A program made the translations under genes and the position numbers. The notes beneath the pieces were generated by a model. That model was not told the origin of the DNA. It searched no databases and saw nothing but the letters and a program-made list of their open reading frames with translations. DNA of 64,000 nucleotides from Linnemannia schmuckeri (taxonomy: Eukaryota; Mortierellomycota; Mortierellomycetes; Mortierellales; Mortierellaceae): contig JANATG010000016.1 of assembly GCA_029449235.1 (NCBI GenBank), forward strand, positions 1,178,001 through 1,242,000. Direction: 5' to 3'. Positions 47,679 to 58,295 of the stretch are shown here, one piece after another; position 1 is the first letter of the stretch, and each line of letters opens with the position of its first letter.

Positions 47679-49071
47679 AAGGGTAAATGATGAAAGTATG
47701 AAGGCGAATGCAGTCGACTCGAAAGGAAAATAAGCTGAAGCAGAGGTTAAAGAGAGCAATACGCAATAAAATGCTATTCTTGGGCATGGGTATAAGATCC
47801 TCTCTTTTCCTTCTTGCTATTGTTCTCGGTGCTCATCTCGCTGCTGTAGTTGGAAGAAAGGAAGAATGAAGAGAAGGCCGTGGTCCGTTCCATCGTGCAT
47901 TACCTTCCTGTTTCGGTATTGGTGGCCATTATTATTTGTCTTCGCTTTTTTTTCTTGCGTTGGAGTGGCTTGAGAGCAAATGGGAAGAACAGTAGGTTGT
48001 GGGCCTTTAGTTTAATGCACTTTTTTTGTTGTTATTGGCATCTTTTTTTTTTTTTGTTCATGCAATAAAATGCATTGTTGCACGACATGCACACACGCAC
48101 AAAAAAAGGGAATGAGGAAGAAAAAATAAACAAATAATGCGAGAGAGAGAGAGGGACAGAGAGGGAAGTAGATGAACAGCATTACCGTCAGTAAAGCGAG
48201 TTGGAGATCGCAGAAAGAGCGAGAACAGAAGGTCTGGATGTAATGCTGGTCCCTATTGTCGAGCTTGATGTCCTGTCTCTGACCGTTCTCTGATCATGTC
48301 CCAATGAAAAAAGAGACACAGAGAAAGACAGGAAAAGAAAGGGCGGGTGATTGTGTAAATATGTGTGCCGCCAAAGTATAAAAGGGATAGCATCGCCTTC
48401 TCTTTCTCTCCTCCTTCCACCTCTCCCGCCTGTTTCTATCTCTCCATCTCTTTTTCTTTCTCTCTTTCTCTCTTTCTCCACTCACACTTTACACATTTCG
48501 CAACATCGACCTCAGTCTCCTTCTCCATTATCTCTCTCCCTTCCATTGATATCCTCTTCCCAGTTGCTGGTTCCCAACCTGGATCCCTTTTGCCTCTTTT
48601 TATTCCGCATACTTTACCCACAAAACGATACCTTGTACTACTCGACATCGCCTCATTCTTGATTTTCGACATATATCCTCTCTCACTCATTCCTGCAGAT
48701 TCACCATCACACCCCCTCCTACCTGCACCAAACCACACTTAGCCTCATTTCCCTTTACTCACATTTCACACCACCATCACCGCAGTCCCATCCAACCCCA
48801 TATCCCTCTATCCCTGCTTCTTTGTTTACTCGGTACACGGTAACACACACACCATACCACACATTGCACCGTATTCTTCCTTTCTTGTCGCTGTGATTTT
48901 TCTATTCCTCTCTTTATTCTTCCTGGACCTCCTTCCCTTTGTGATGTTCTTTTCTTGCCGAGTGTAGACCCACAGCTCTTTTTAGACTTCCTTACATCAC
49001 CCAGCTGCTCCTTCTTTCACTTCCTATCCTACTATATCCTATCCTTTCCTCGTCTTCCCCTTTTTATTCTC

Positions 49072-49073
<2 letters not shown>

Positions 49074-49110
<37 letters not shown>
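49074..49110. repeat. Poly(T) run
   Basis: An uninterrupted run of about 37 T, the longest homopolymer in the window, within the pyrimidine-rich tract upstream of the kinase gene. Confidence 0.9.
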
Positions 49111-49111
<1 letters not shown>

Positions 49112-50132
49112 ATTTCAAAGTAATTTGTATTTCACCTCCTTTTATTTTTTATCCGTTCTTCTTGTGCAGCTCCCGCTCGGTTGCTACTTCTGTTTCGAGT
49201 CCCTTCGCCATATTATCCCCCCTCCCCCTTGACTCCCTATTCATTCACGTTTGGGATCGGAGCATAATTACAAAAAACGCCACCATATTTTCTTCCTTCA
49301 TTCCCTTCTGTCGCCGTTGGCCCACCCAACCTTCTTTCACTCAGTTCAAAAGGTACAACCGTGCTCAACATTCTGCATCTTCAAATACATATGCCTCCTC
49401 CCTTATTTATTTTTATATGTATAGTCCTCCCTTACGCACTTCCCCTGCCTCTCTTTGAAGGCGTCCTTTGTTGCTAACCCTTCCCTTCTTTCTTATGCCT
49501 TTTCCTTCCTTTCCTTCTCTTCCTTATTCATCCATTCATTCGTGTATCATATCCATCTTAATCTTTCTTCACTCCTTCCTCCCCTCTTTCATACCCCCTT
49601 CCTCTTCTTCACTCCCTTTTTTCTTACACACACCAGCATCACCCACTCTACCCTTCCTGAGCATTGTCCTATCTTTCTTCACTCCTACATACACCCTCCT
49701 CCTTCTCCTCGCTATCCCCCTCTCACTCAACATTCCTCTTCAAGGCCGCGCTTGTCTTTATTTCATTTCGTTCAAACCTCGGCTCTAACCCTCCGAAACG
49801 ACCTCCGTCCTTTGATTCAAGGTAAATGCATCATACAAAATGCTATGGATGTATGACTCGGAAGAGGAAGCACACAGATATAGACTAAGGAGGAAAAGCG
49901 CCAGGAAAGAAAAAAAACGAGTAAGGGGTAGGATCCCTTTCTGGTACTCTTATAACGTCCCTGGCCTGTCTTTTCCTCCTATTTCGATTCCTCTCATACA
50001 TCGTTTGCCGAGCTGACCTGTTGCTTCATTCAGTGGTTGTCTTCGATTGAGAACATACTTGTGTGACATTCAAAAGACAGGAAACGTTGGGATAGTTTGA
50101 AGACTCTCGATATCCTCACTCCCCACACCTCC

Positions 50133-50164
<32 letters not shown>

Positions 50165-50167
50165 AAA
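50133..50167. repeat. Poly(T) run followed directly by poly(A)
   Basis: About 25 T are followed by about 10 A with no spacer, so the pair could form a short hairpin. Confidence 0.85.
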
Positions 50168-52071
50168 CTGAGCACGCATATGGCATGGTGGTGCTACTGG
50201 ACCATGAGCGGGTCCAAAAAGCAAAAGGGTTGCAAGCCAAAGGACTTTTGTGTGTATTGGGAGAGGAGAGAGGAATTAGGGATACATAGGAGAGAGAGCA
50301 GGGAATGGTGCGTGCGTATGTGCGTCTGTGTTTGTCTAAGGGCAACCAACAATGCATGCAAGAGTAGAGGTTGTTGCGACAATGGCAGAAAGGCATTTAA
50401 CCCTCAATGCATACAGACAATCTGCATATGCCTCTTCTTTAGTGCCATTGAAATCGTTCTCTTCCTGCAGAAAATGGTTGTTTACACTCATGCCAATGCT
50501 TGCCCTCTTATCCCTCTCTTCCGCATCCCGCTCCCTCCTTCTTGTCCTCCCCCGATTCAGAGCCGCGCGTCCATTGTCATGTCGTTGCTTTTCCCGCCAT
50601 CCCCTTTTTATGTCTTTTTTCCATCCCTTCCTTCCCTTCACTTTTCCTTCTCTTCCCTCGCGCTCTCGCTCTTGCTCTTATTTTGTACTCCCACCCCCCA
50701 CTCCAACATTCATCGCTCCATGCGCACATTCTCCTTCTCAATGCATCGAATATCGTCGTTCCCTACTGTTACTTGTTTGTTTGTGTACTGTTATGCTGTT
50801 GAATACATCAGACGCGCGCGATAAGCAAACCTGTAGACTTTGCTTTGCTTGCTTGCAGTCAATCAACCACTCATTTCTCTTCGAAGCATGCGCAATGGGC
50901 ATAAAACATGTATCATTATGGAGCACAAAGCATGAAAGGCCATATCTATCTCTGCCCTTCCCTCTCTACTCTCTACTATCTTTTTTTTTTTAGCCGTCCT
51001 TGCTTTCTCCCTCCTCCTTGCTCCTCATCCCCTTCCTTTTCTTTCCTTCCCCCCCCCCCCCCAATCCCCATCCTTATCCCTCCCCTGCAACATTTCAATC
51101 TTGACCCCCGAATCCCTTTTTTCCTTTGTCTCTTTATTCTCATTCTCTTTCCTTTTGAGCAACTTCCGTTATTGCTATTGAATGTCCTGGTGTTCTCTTT
51201 GGTGTGTTCTGTGAAATGAAGAGAAGGGGCGAGAGGAAGGGGGAACATTTAGTAACAAGAGAGAGGACTCAAAAGTCAATTGACTTTTATTGGTCCCTCC
51301 CCCTCCTTTCTCTCCCTTGCCTTATTGACTTTATGCCGCTGTATGGCGCGAATGCATTGTTCGGCAACCCTTTTGGGTTGTGGGTCCATGCAAATTGTTG
51401 GTCGCACAGTACTGTATGTCGATATCGAACTATTTAGCCTTTGGGAACAATCCCTTTTGTCCTCGGGTGTTGTTTGCGCATTGACGTGCGATAGGTGTAT
51501 CTCTTGAATTCAATAATTATCACGAGAGCACTCAAATTTGGTTTTATCGTTATTAAATAACGGGCCATGGTCTTCTTTTTCTTTCTTCTTTCTTCTTTTC
51601 TCTTCACCCTTCGTTATTCCTTCTTTTTCAAGACCCATTCCTTCCTTCCTATTCTCACCCTCCCTTCTCTTCTCTTCCCTTTCCTTCATCGACAAATCAG
51701 GGTGCTTCCTCCTCTTCTCTTCTCCCTCCTCTTACTCTCCTCTCACATCCACACCGGACACGCTCTCTTACTTTTTCCCTACTTATACTTCCCTTTCTCG
51801 ATCCTTTCTTTTTCTTTTCGTTCTTCGCTATTCGTTCTCCACTCTTTCTTCGTTACACTTAATCTTCTTACTCGTTAATTTTCTATTACCATACACTAAT
51901 ATTCCTAATCCTAATCTTACCTTAGATACATACACCGCCTCCACACCCTCCAACCCTTTCACTCACGGACCAACCTCTTAACTATAACCTAGTATACTTT
52001 TGTACTCCTACCACACAAGTCGCCCCTCAACACCCCTACCCTCCTCTTCACACTACTACATACAAAACACC

Positions 52072-53623
52072 ATGACTGCACTTGCCGATGTTACCTTCGA
52101 CCCCACAACCCAGGGCCCCATGACCCCGCCCCCAACACCCGTCATCCACGAGTCTCAACAACAGATTGGATCCGACGATACAAGCAAGATGACCGTTTCA
52201 GCACAGCATTTGTCCCACCACGCCATGGTGCCCGAGTTTGTGTCTGCATATACTCTTGGCGACGAGCTCGGCTCTGGTGGATTCGGCTTTGTCGTGTCGG
52301 CGACCCGCAAGTCAGATCAGAAGGAGGTCGCGGTCAAGTTCATTTTCCGCGACAAGGTGCCCGTCCATGGTTGGGCCAAGGACCCCGAGCTAGGAGTAAT
52401 CCCCATGGAGATTTATGTCCTTCGGAATGTGGCCCATGCCAACATCATTGGTTTCATGAACGTCTACCAGGATTACAAGTACTTTTATCTTGTCATGGAG
52501 TTGCACGGTACTCCCTGGTCGGCTAGCAACCCATTGTTGAATAATATGCAGGGATCGATGATTGGCGCGATGGCGCAGGCGACCTTGAACCAAAGGAATT
52601 CCGCTGCCGCTGCTGCTGCCGCCGCCGCCGCTGCCGGATCAACGTCGACGACAAGTTCAGGATCATTCCAGGCCACATCTACATCATCCTCTTCTTCTTC
52701 CTTGAATCAACTTTCTGACGACGAGGCCCATCAACCACCAAAGTCAGCCCTCCTTGTCCGTCGCACGTCGTGCGATCTATTTGAGTGCATCGAGCACCAC
52801 TCGAAATTCACCGAGACCCAGGCCCGTGTGATCTTCAAGCAGATTGTGGAGTGTGTCCACTACCTCAACTCCCGTGGCATCTGCCACCGCGACATCAAGG
52901 ACGAAAATATTGTCATCGACAATGACTTTCGGGTCAAGTTGATTGACTTCGGATCAGCTGTGATCATTCCCAAGCCTCAGGACAAGCTGTTCGATCGTTT
53001 CTATGGTACCATTAACTGTAAGTTTGTTGTTGTTGGTGTTGTTGTTGGTGTTGGTGTGTGCATTGTCGTTTCTTTTAATGCTTTTTTTGTCTTGTTCCCT
53101 TCTCTTCCTTCCCCCCTCCCCCTTTCCCCCTTCGTTTTTCTTTCTCCAATGCTTGCTGTATCTGGCCAACCCCTTGCCCTCGGCAATAATGCATTTTTTT
53201 TCTTGCGCGACCATTTCGTGGGAGGGGAGGATGGGAGGCAGCGTGGCCCTTAAATTTATTTGCTCCCATTGTAACATGGTCCAACTAACCAACAATAACG
53301 CTCATCCCTCAAAATTTTCGTCCCGCCCAAACCACATCATAGACGCCTCCCCTGAGATTTTGAGGGGAGAAAAGTACAGGGCCGAATCAGCCGAGATCTG
53401 GTCGCTGGGCATCCTACTCTATACCATCCTCTATGGCGAGGTTCCCTTCAACGACCCCGTCCAGGCCATCTCTGGTTCCTACATTGCCCCTCGTGTGAAG
53501 TCCTCTGGGGAATGCTTACACTTGCTCAACTGGATGTTGGCCAAGAAGCCCGAGCAACGCGCGACCATTGAGGATGTTGCCAAGCACCCTTGGATCGTCG
53601 GTGTCTCCATGCCCAATGTCTAG
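52072..53623 (+). CDS. PAS-kinase-like Ser/Thr protein kinase without PAS domain, with hinge insertion
   Basis: Two exons, 52072-53017 and 53343-53623, join across a 325-nt intron so that the split Tyr codon restores NYASPEIL, giving 408 residues. The kinase core starts at about residue 58. The glycine loop is GSGGFGFV, the catalytic Lys lies in VAVKFI, the catalytic loop is HRDIKDENIV and the DFG motif is in LIDFGSA (near residue 291). The APE region follows as ASPEIL, then WSLGILLYTI. The HGWAKDPELGVIPMEI block and HRDIKDEN are characteristic of PAS kinases, which coordinate sugar use and glycogen synthesis. No PAS domain fits in the roughly 57-residue N-terminus. About 85 residues of poly-Ala, Ser and Thr interrupt the domain between VMELHG and CDLFECIEHH. 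The start is the first in-frame ATG with a coding-like downstream sequence. Confidence 0.9.
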
Positions 53624-53885
53624 ACGATCAGTTCCCTCGGTTGCTTTGTTTGCTTTTTCTCTTACTTCTTGTATTATTTGTTGTTCCTTTCTGCATTTTT
53701 CCCGTCAATTTTTTTTCGCACGTCCTTCCTATCTTTGCTTCGCTTTATTCGCTCGTTGTTTACTTTTTCGTTGCCGTCATCTCCCTCCCTTTTTTTGTAC
53801 CTTCCTTTATTTTTTCTTTGTTTGCATGCTTTTCCAACCTTTTTTTCCTTACAATATCTACTTTTCTTTGTTTGCAATCAGTGTC

Positions 53886-53912
53886 TTTTTTTTTTTTTTT
53901 TTTTTTTTTTTT
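53886..53912. repeat. Poly(T) run
   Basis: An uninterrupted run of about 27 T in the 3' flank of the kinase gene. Confidence 0.9.
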
Positions 53913-54111
53913 GCATATCAGTCTGCTGTCCCCTGTCGCTATTTTTATACAACGGATGGTCGAGGGAAAAGAACTTCTACTTGCTGGGCATGCGTTCTTT
54001 CAATCCTCTTCCCTCGCACGACAACCCACACAATACTCCCTCGTTCTTTCGTTCCTTATACTTTATTTCGCTCCACTTAATCTACCCTACACTCCTTACT
54101 CAATAATACCA

Positions 54112-54117
54112 AATAAA
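54112..54117 (+). terminator. Candidate poly(A) signal of the kinase gene
   Basis: AATAAA lies about 490 nt after the stop codon at the end of a T/C-rich tract. It is a motif match only and would imply a long 3' UTR. Confidence 0.3.
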
Positions 54118-54402
54118 GTTCTCTGACGCGTACATCGCGCCTTGATTCTACAATTCTATTAAACTCTCTTGCCTTGTGCACCTTTTCTCTCGTATCGGAT
54201 ACAACCCACAAATTTCTCCCAGCTCTCGTCCACCTCGTTCTCCATTCCACGACAAAGTATTCGTTTATTTGTGTTTGTTTTTTATTTTATTTTTATTTTT
54301 GTGCGCGCAAAAAAAAGAGGGAAGGCAATCAGAGGTAATATAGGAACTCATACGTTGCTATCTGCGAGGTCTTTTCGTGCTTTTCGCTATGTTGATTTTT
54401 CG

Positions 54403-54404
<2 letters not shown>

Positions 54405-54436
<32 letters not shown>

Positions 54437-54485
54437 GTCAATTTTTGTTTTTGAAAGAAAGAAAGAAAGAAAGAAAGAAAGAAAA
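54405..54485. repeat. Poly(T) run and (GAAA)n microsatellite
   Basis: About 31 T are followed after 17 nt by about eight GAAA units. Confidence 0.9.
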
Positions 54486-54700
54486 AATGTTGCGGTCCAA
54501 ATCCACAACCCCATCTCGGGTGAGGGTTCTGTTGCTGTGTGAAATGCACCCCGGTACGGCCGAATGTGTGTTGTGTGTATGAAGGGGAGGGATGAATATG
54601 CGCAAGTATATACGTTTGATAAGAGAGGGATATTTTGTTGCTTGGATTTGTGTGTGAAGAAAAAAGAGTCGCTGGCCAGCAGACTCTCACTGACTAGTGT

Positions 54701-56695
54701 TTAAGCAGCAGAAGAAGTCGCGCCCATGGCAAGAGGAGAAACCGTCGAAGATCCTGCTCCTGCAGCTCCTGTAGCTCCAGTTCCAGCTTCAATAGCAGCC
54801 TCAGTGGATGAAGAAGCCTGGGGGGTGTCATAGACACCAGCCTCAAAGTCCTGGATAATCTTCTTGATCGCCTCGCGCGTCGCGAGACTTCCGTGGAAAA
54901 CATTCCTGAGAGTGTCGATCCACTTGAGGGCAGGCTTAGTAGAGTTGATCACCAGAGGTGGCTCTCCTGCCGCAATTAGTCCCTCAGCCTCCGCGATCGC
55001 ATTCACAAGCTGCGTCTTTCGACCAGGCTTCCGAAGTGTCTCGACCCACAATTGGACGCTCTTCTCGTGGGCAGCCATAGCAACCGCTTCCGTCATTGGC
55101 ATCTTGCCCTTGGTCGACGACATAGCCTTGTCCTTGTTCTTCTTTTCGCCGACGAGGGGCAGAACCACATGCGTCTGAAGTCCCTGAGCGCGTTTCTTGG
55201 CAGCCTCTCGTCGCGTCTTGGCCACCTCCCGACCCACAGCCCGGATCCCAATCCAGCCACCATGGACCTCCAGCGAACGCTCCTGGACATCTTGCTCAAG
55301 ATACAACCGCATCGGCGCTGCGTTTCGGTAATGTGGGTTTCGCTTCTGCAAACAATCAAGTGACCGGAGATCCTCATCCCTCAGATAGAACACGGTACAG
55401 GCCTCGGTCTTGGTAACTCTGACATCGTGCTCATAGATATGCTCTCCATAATGGTTAGTCACGTCCTTGCGAAGCTTGGTCTCCTCGGGATGCTTCTTGT
55501 AATACCGATACCGACAGGGCCGACAGAGCATCCGCCGCTCATTTGCCAGCTCGGCAATCTCGACCGGCAAAGGGATATCGGATCCCTTACCATTATTCAT
55601 CGTCAGACACTGTTCGCAGATCCAGTACGACTGCGTGCAGACCAGGCTCATGTGGGTCGGGTACTTCTTCTTGGGGTTACCCAGTGCTGCCTTGGTACAG
55701 ACATTGCGCCAGATCTGCAACGACCGCGTACCCTCCAGCCAGGCCTTGGAAACAGTCGACGCGTTAGCGATCTGAGATAAAGAGAGGTATGACATGACTT
55801 CCTGCCAGAGCTCTGTGGGGAATGCCGAGTATGGGTCCGATTTGTTGACGATGATGGGCTCTGCGGGCTCGACAGGAGAAGCAGCAGCTGCTGCAGCAGC
55901 TCCGCTTTTCTTGCCCTTCGTAATCTTCTGCTTCTTGAGCGCGGGTCCAGATTGTGACGACGAAATTACTCCTGATCTTTCATCACCATCACCGTCGATA
56001 CCATCATTCACCAAGTCAACCTTGCGCTTCTTCCGTCCAGTAGGTGCGGTCGTGCTATCATTCTCCTTCTTGATCTTCTTTGTGCGCTCGGTCTTGGCTT
56101 TGAGCCCGTTCCCCCCTGCTACTGCTGCAGCAGCTGTATTATCCTTGGCCTTCTTTGTGCGTTTGGCCTTGGGCTTGCCCTTTTTCTCATCTGTTGTTAT
56201 ATCATCCTTGACCTTCCTCGCCTTGCCTTTGCCTCGTCCCTTGGCCTTTGGCGCCATGTCCGGTACACCGTCGTCTCCAACAAGCGTGACCTCCCCATCA
56301 GCGTCAACATCAGTAACACCCGTATCGATATCCCCGCCGCCTTTTTCACTCACCTCCGTCGTGCGGGCCTTCCCCTTGGCTTTCACGGTGGTCGTCTTCG
56401 TAGCTCGTGCCTCCTTGGGAGTACCCGCTGCCGCTGCTATGGTGAGTGTCTTGCGGGTGGTTGATTTCTTGGCTCTGGACTGAGCTGCTGATTCTCTCCT
56501 GACGGCCGCTGTCACCGGAGTTGGTTTGAGGACTGGTGCCTTTTTTGTCCTGGTAGAAGTGGCCTTCTTGGTAACGGTCGTGGTAGCAGCGGCTTTGGTA
56601 GTGGCCTGAATGATGACGGCGGTGGTGGCGCTTGCTTCCTCTTGCGCATCGGTGACCTTTTGTTCCAGACGACGCGATCTCCTGGTGGGCGCCAT
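54701..56695 (-). CDS. F-box protein with XPA-like zinc finger and DNA-binding region
   Basis: A single exon encodes 664 residues from the ATG at 56695. An in-frame ATG at 56818 would add 41 residues. Residues 1-280 are basic and low-complexity (Lys/Arg/Thr/Ala), with many nuclear-localisation-like clusters. The F-box spans about 287-330 (AFPTELWQEVMSYLSLSQIA, then STVSKAWLEGTRSLQIWRNV). Next comes a CxxC-x27-CxxC pair (CEQC at 360, CRPC at 391). About 30 residues later is a stretch that closely parallels the C-terminal DNA-binding part of the repair factor XPA: TKTEA, then YLRDEDL, KRNPH, P-M-R-LYLEQDV and RSLEVHGG. The order of zinc finger then KTEA block is the same as in XPA. The inferred role is an SCF adaptor that recognises DNA or chromatin. 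Function is not established by sequence. Confidence 0.82.
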   Translation of the reverse strand: MAPTRRSRRLEQKVTDAQEEASATTAVIIQATTKAAATTTVTKKATSTRTKKAPVLKPTPVTAAVRRESAAQSRAKKSTTRKTLTIAAAAGTPKEARATKTTTVKAKGKARTTEVSEKGGGDIDTGVTDVDADGEVTLVGDDGVPDMAPKAKGRGKGKARKVKDDITTDEKKGKPKAKRTKKAKDNTAAAAVAGGNGLKAKTERTKKIKKENDSTTAPTGRKKRKVDLVNDGIDGDGDERSGVISSSQSGPALKKQKITKGKKSGAAAAAAASPVEPAEPIIVNKSDPYSAFPTELWQEVMSYLSLSQIANASTVSKAWLEGTRSLQIWRNVCTKAALGNPKKKYPTHMSLVCTQSYWICEQCLTMNNGKGSDIPLPVEIAELANERRMLCRPCRYRYYKKHPEETKLRKDVTNHYGEHIYEHDVRVTKTEACTVFYLRDEDLRSLDCLQKRNPHYRNAAPMRLYLEQDVQERSLEVHGGWIGIRAVGREVAKTRREAAKKRAQGLQTHVVLPLVGEKKNKDKAMSSTKGKMPMTEAVAMAAHEKSVQLWVETLRKPGRKTQLVNAIAEAEGLIAAGEPPLVINSTKPALKWIDTLRNVFHGSLATREAIKKIIQDFEAGVYDTPQASSSTEAAIEAGTGATGAAGAGSSTVSPLAMGATSSAA

Positions 56696-58295
56696 TATAT
56701 CCGTGTGTGTTTTGAGTTTTTGTGGACTGTGAGCTTGTTTCGGTGGTAGTGATGGTGATATGTGGGGGGTTTGTGTTGGCCCCTGATGTCGTGTTGTTAT
56801 TGGTGATGAGACACGCAAGACTGAAGAATATGTGTGTGTGTGTTTGGGGATGGTTGGAATGGAGTCTTAGCTTCAATCTTTGAGAGTGTGGTGGCAAGGA
56901 GAGAGAGTTTGTCTGGGCAAGGTGGGCGTTTGCAGAAGCGAAAAGGGGCGAAAAGTCGATTTTAGGACACGAGTTTGCCTTGTTTTGTCAGTCAAGCGGC
57001 GGCCTGTGTGGCTTGCAACAAGACTAAAATTGCTTCCTTTATTGGATTGACAGCCAAACAGGTGAGCCTTGGTCGTCAATTTGGATGAAATTTTATCTCA
57101 CACTTCACTTTGCTGTCCTTCGAAGTGACAGAAAAGGAGCGAACAACAGTTAAAAAGAAGCGTGCGCTTTCCTGAACACAGAGATCGAGCCTGATATAAA
57201 ACGCGTTTGTCTCTTCCCCATAGGCTCGTTGTTATTGTCCGTAAGAGAAATCCTGCCGTTCAGCTTTTTTTTTTTCTTGCTTGCTCCATGCGGCCCCAAT
57301 TGGAAACAGAAACGGCACGCGGAGAATCTATCAAAGACATATGGCGCCTTTCCCCGCGAACCACAATAATTAGCGCCTAATTTTTCGCGAGGGGGAGTCT
57401 TTCATTGTCTATCGGATTAGGAAAGCGATGCCAAGGAAAAACAAACTCTTCGTCTACCCCACAAGCCATAGTTTTTGTTCTCAATTGGACCCTGAGAACC
57501 CTCAGGTTCGGTGCCACTCAAATGCTTGCTTGTTCTTATTCAGAGCAGCATTCGGTGCCCTTCAAGTTCAATATTCAATGTTTGTTCGCTCCAGTCAGGT
57601 GACACCGTGCGATTTAAGTGGCAGAGTCAAAACAAACAAATAAAAAAGACGCGTCAAAACAAAGACGCGATCAAGGTAAAAAGGAAGTAGCAAGTACATC
57701 AGGGTCTTTAGAAGGTTGAGTTTATTACATGAGGTGCGAAAAAAAGTGATGTACAAAGTATGAGTCGATGTTGTTCATGGAAAACCATGGAAGGGATTCG
57801 AAAACGGGAAAGAGTTAAGTCGGTCTGGGTCCTTTGATGAAAAAAAAACAAAAAAGTAATCGAGCAATCAAAAGGTAAACAAATCACTGGAAAAAAAACA
57901 AGTACGCGACGACGCGTCTTGGATGACTAAAAGTGTTTTCAATTCCGATTCGAAAACGAAAACCGAAAACAAAAACAAAAAACGCGTCCACAAAAAAACT
58001 CCTGAAGAATTTTCGGTGTATTTTTGGTCTTGGAAGCAAAAGAAAAAAGACTGCGCTATTTGTCGTCGTGAGGTCGAAGGGGAGGTATAAGAGGGTCGAC
58101 TGTGTGTGCGTGCGTGTCCCTGTCCCGTGATCTTCCGTCGCGTCTCATTCCCAATCCATTGCCGCAAGTACTGATATATGTTGTTATTTTTGACCTGTAT
58201 GTTTGTTATCGTTTCGTTCGCCGCATAGCTGTCGAGTTTAATTTCCAGTCAGCAGAAGCCCGTCCCACGTGAAGGGTGTTGGCAAACACCCACCC
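56696..58295. other. Intergenic region upstream of the F-box/XPA-like gene and downstream of H2B
   Basis: No gene is supported. The part next to 56,695 should hold the promoter of the F-box/XPA-like gene. Four ACGCGT hexamers occur at 57201, 57649, 57912 and 57982, two of them inside the palindrome GACGCGTC. The part nearest 58,295 is the 3' flank of H2B. Confidence 0.55.

Larger units (their letters stand above)
41471..52071. other. 10.5-kb region without a recognisable gene
   Basis: The left part (about 41.5-44 kb) is AT-rich and holds scattered open stretches with no family match, such as minus-strand 42300-42148 and 42834-42622. They may be remnants of a decayed gene. The middle contains simple repeats: T runs at 43785-43811, 49074-49110 and 50133-50157, and a 17-nt G run at 47662-47678. 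From about 48,400 to 52,070 the plus strand is heavily C/T-rich, which produces many long Ser/Phe/Leu artefact frames. This last part leads into the kinase gene and probably contains its promoter and leader. Confidence 0.5.
53624..54700. other. Convergent 3' region, pyrimidine-rich, with T runs and a (GAAA)n repeat
   Basis: No gene is supported. T runs lie at 53886-53912 and 54405-54435, and a (GAAA)n tract at about 54453-54485. The stretch separates two genes that end towards each other. Confidence 0.6.

Noticed and set aside
50180..50993. Two overlapping plus-strand frames over 200 residues upstream of the kinase
   Set aside because: They lie in a pyrimidine-rich tract with no domain or splice logic, and both frames are open only because of composition.
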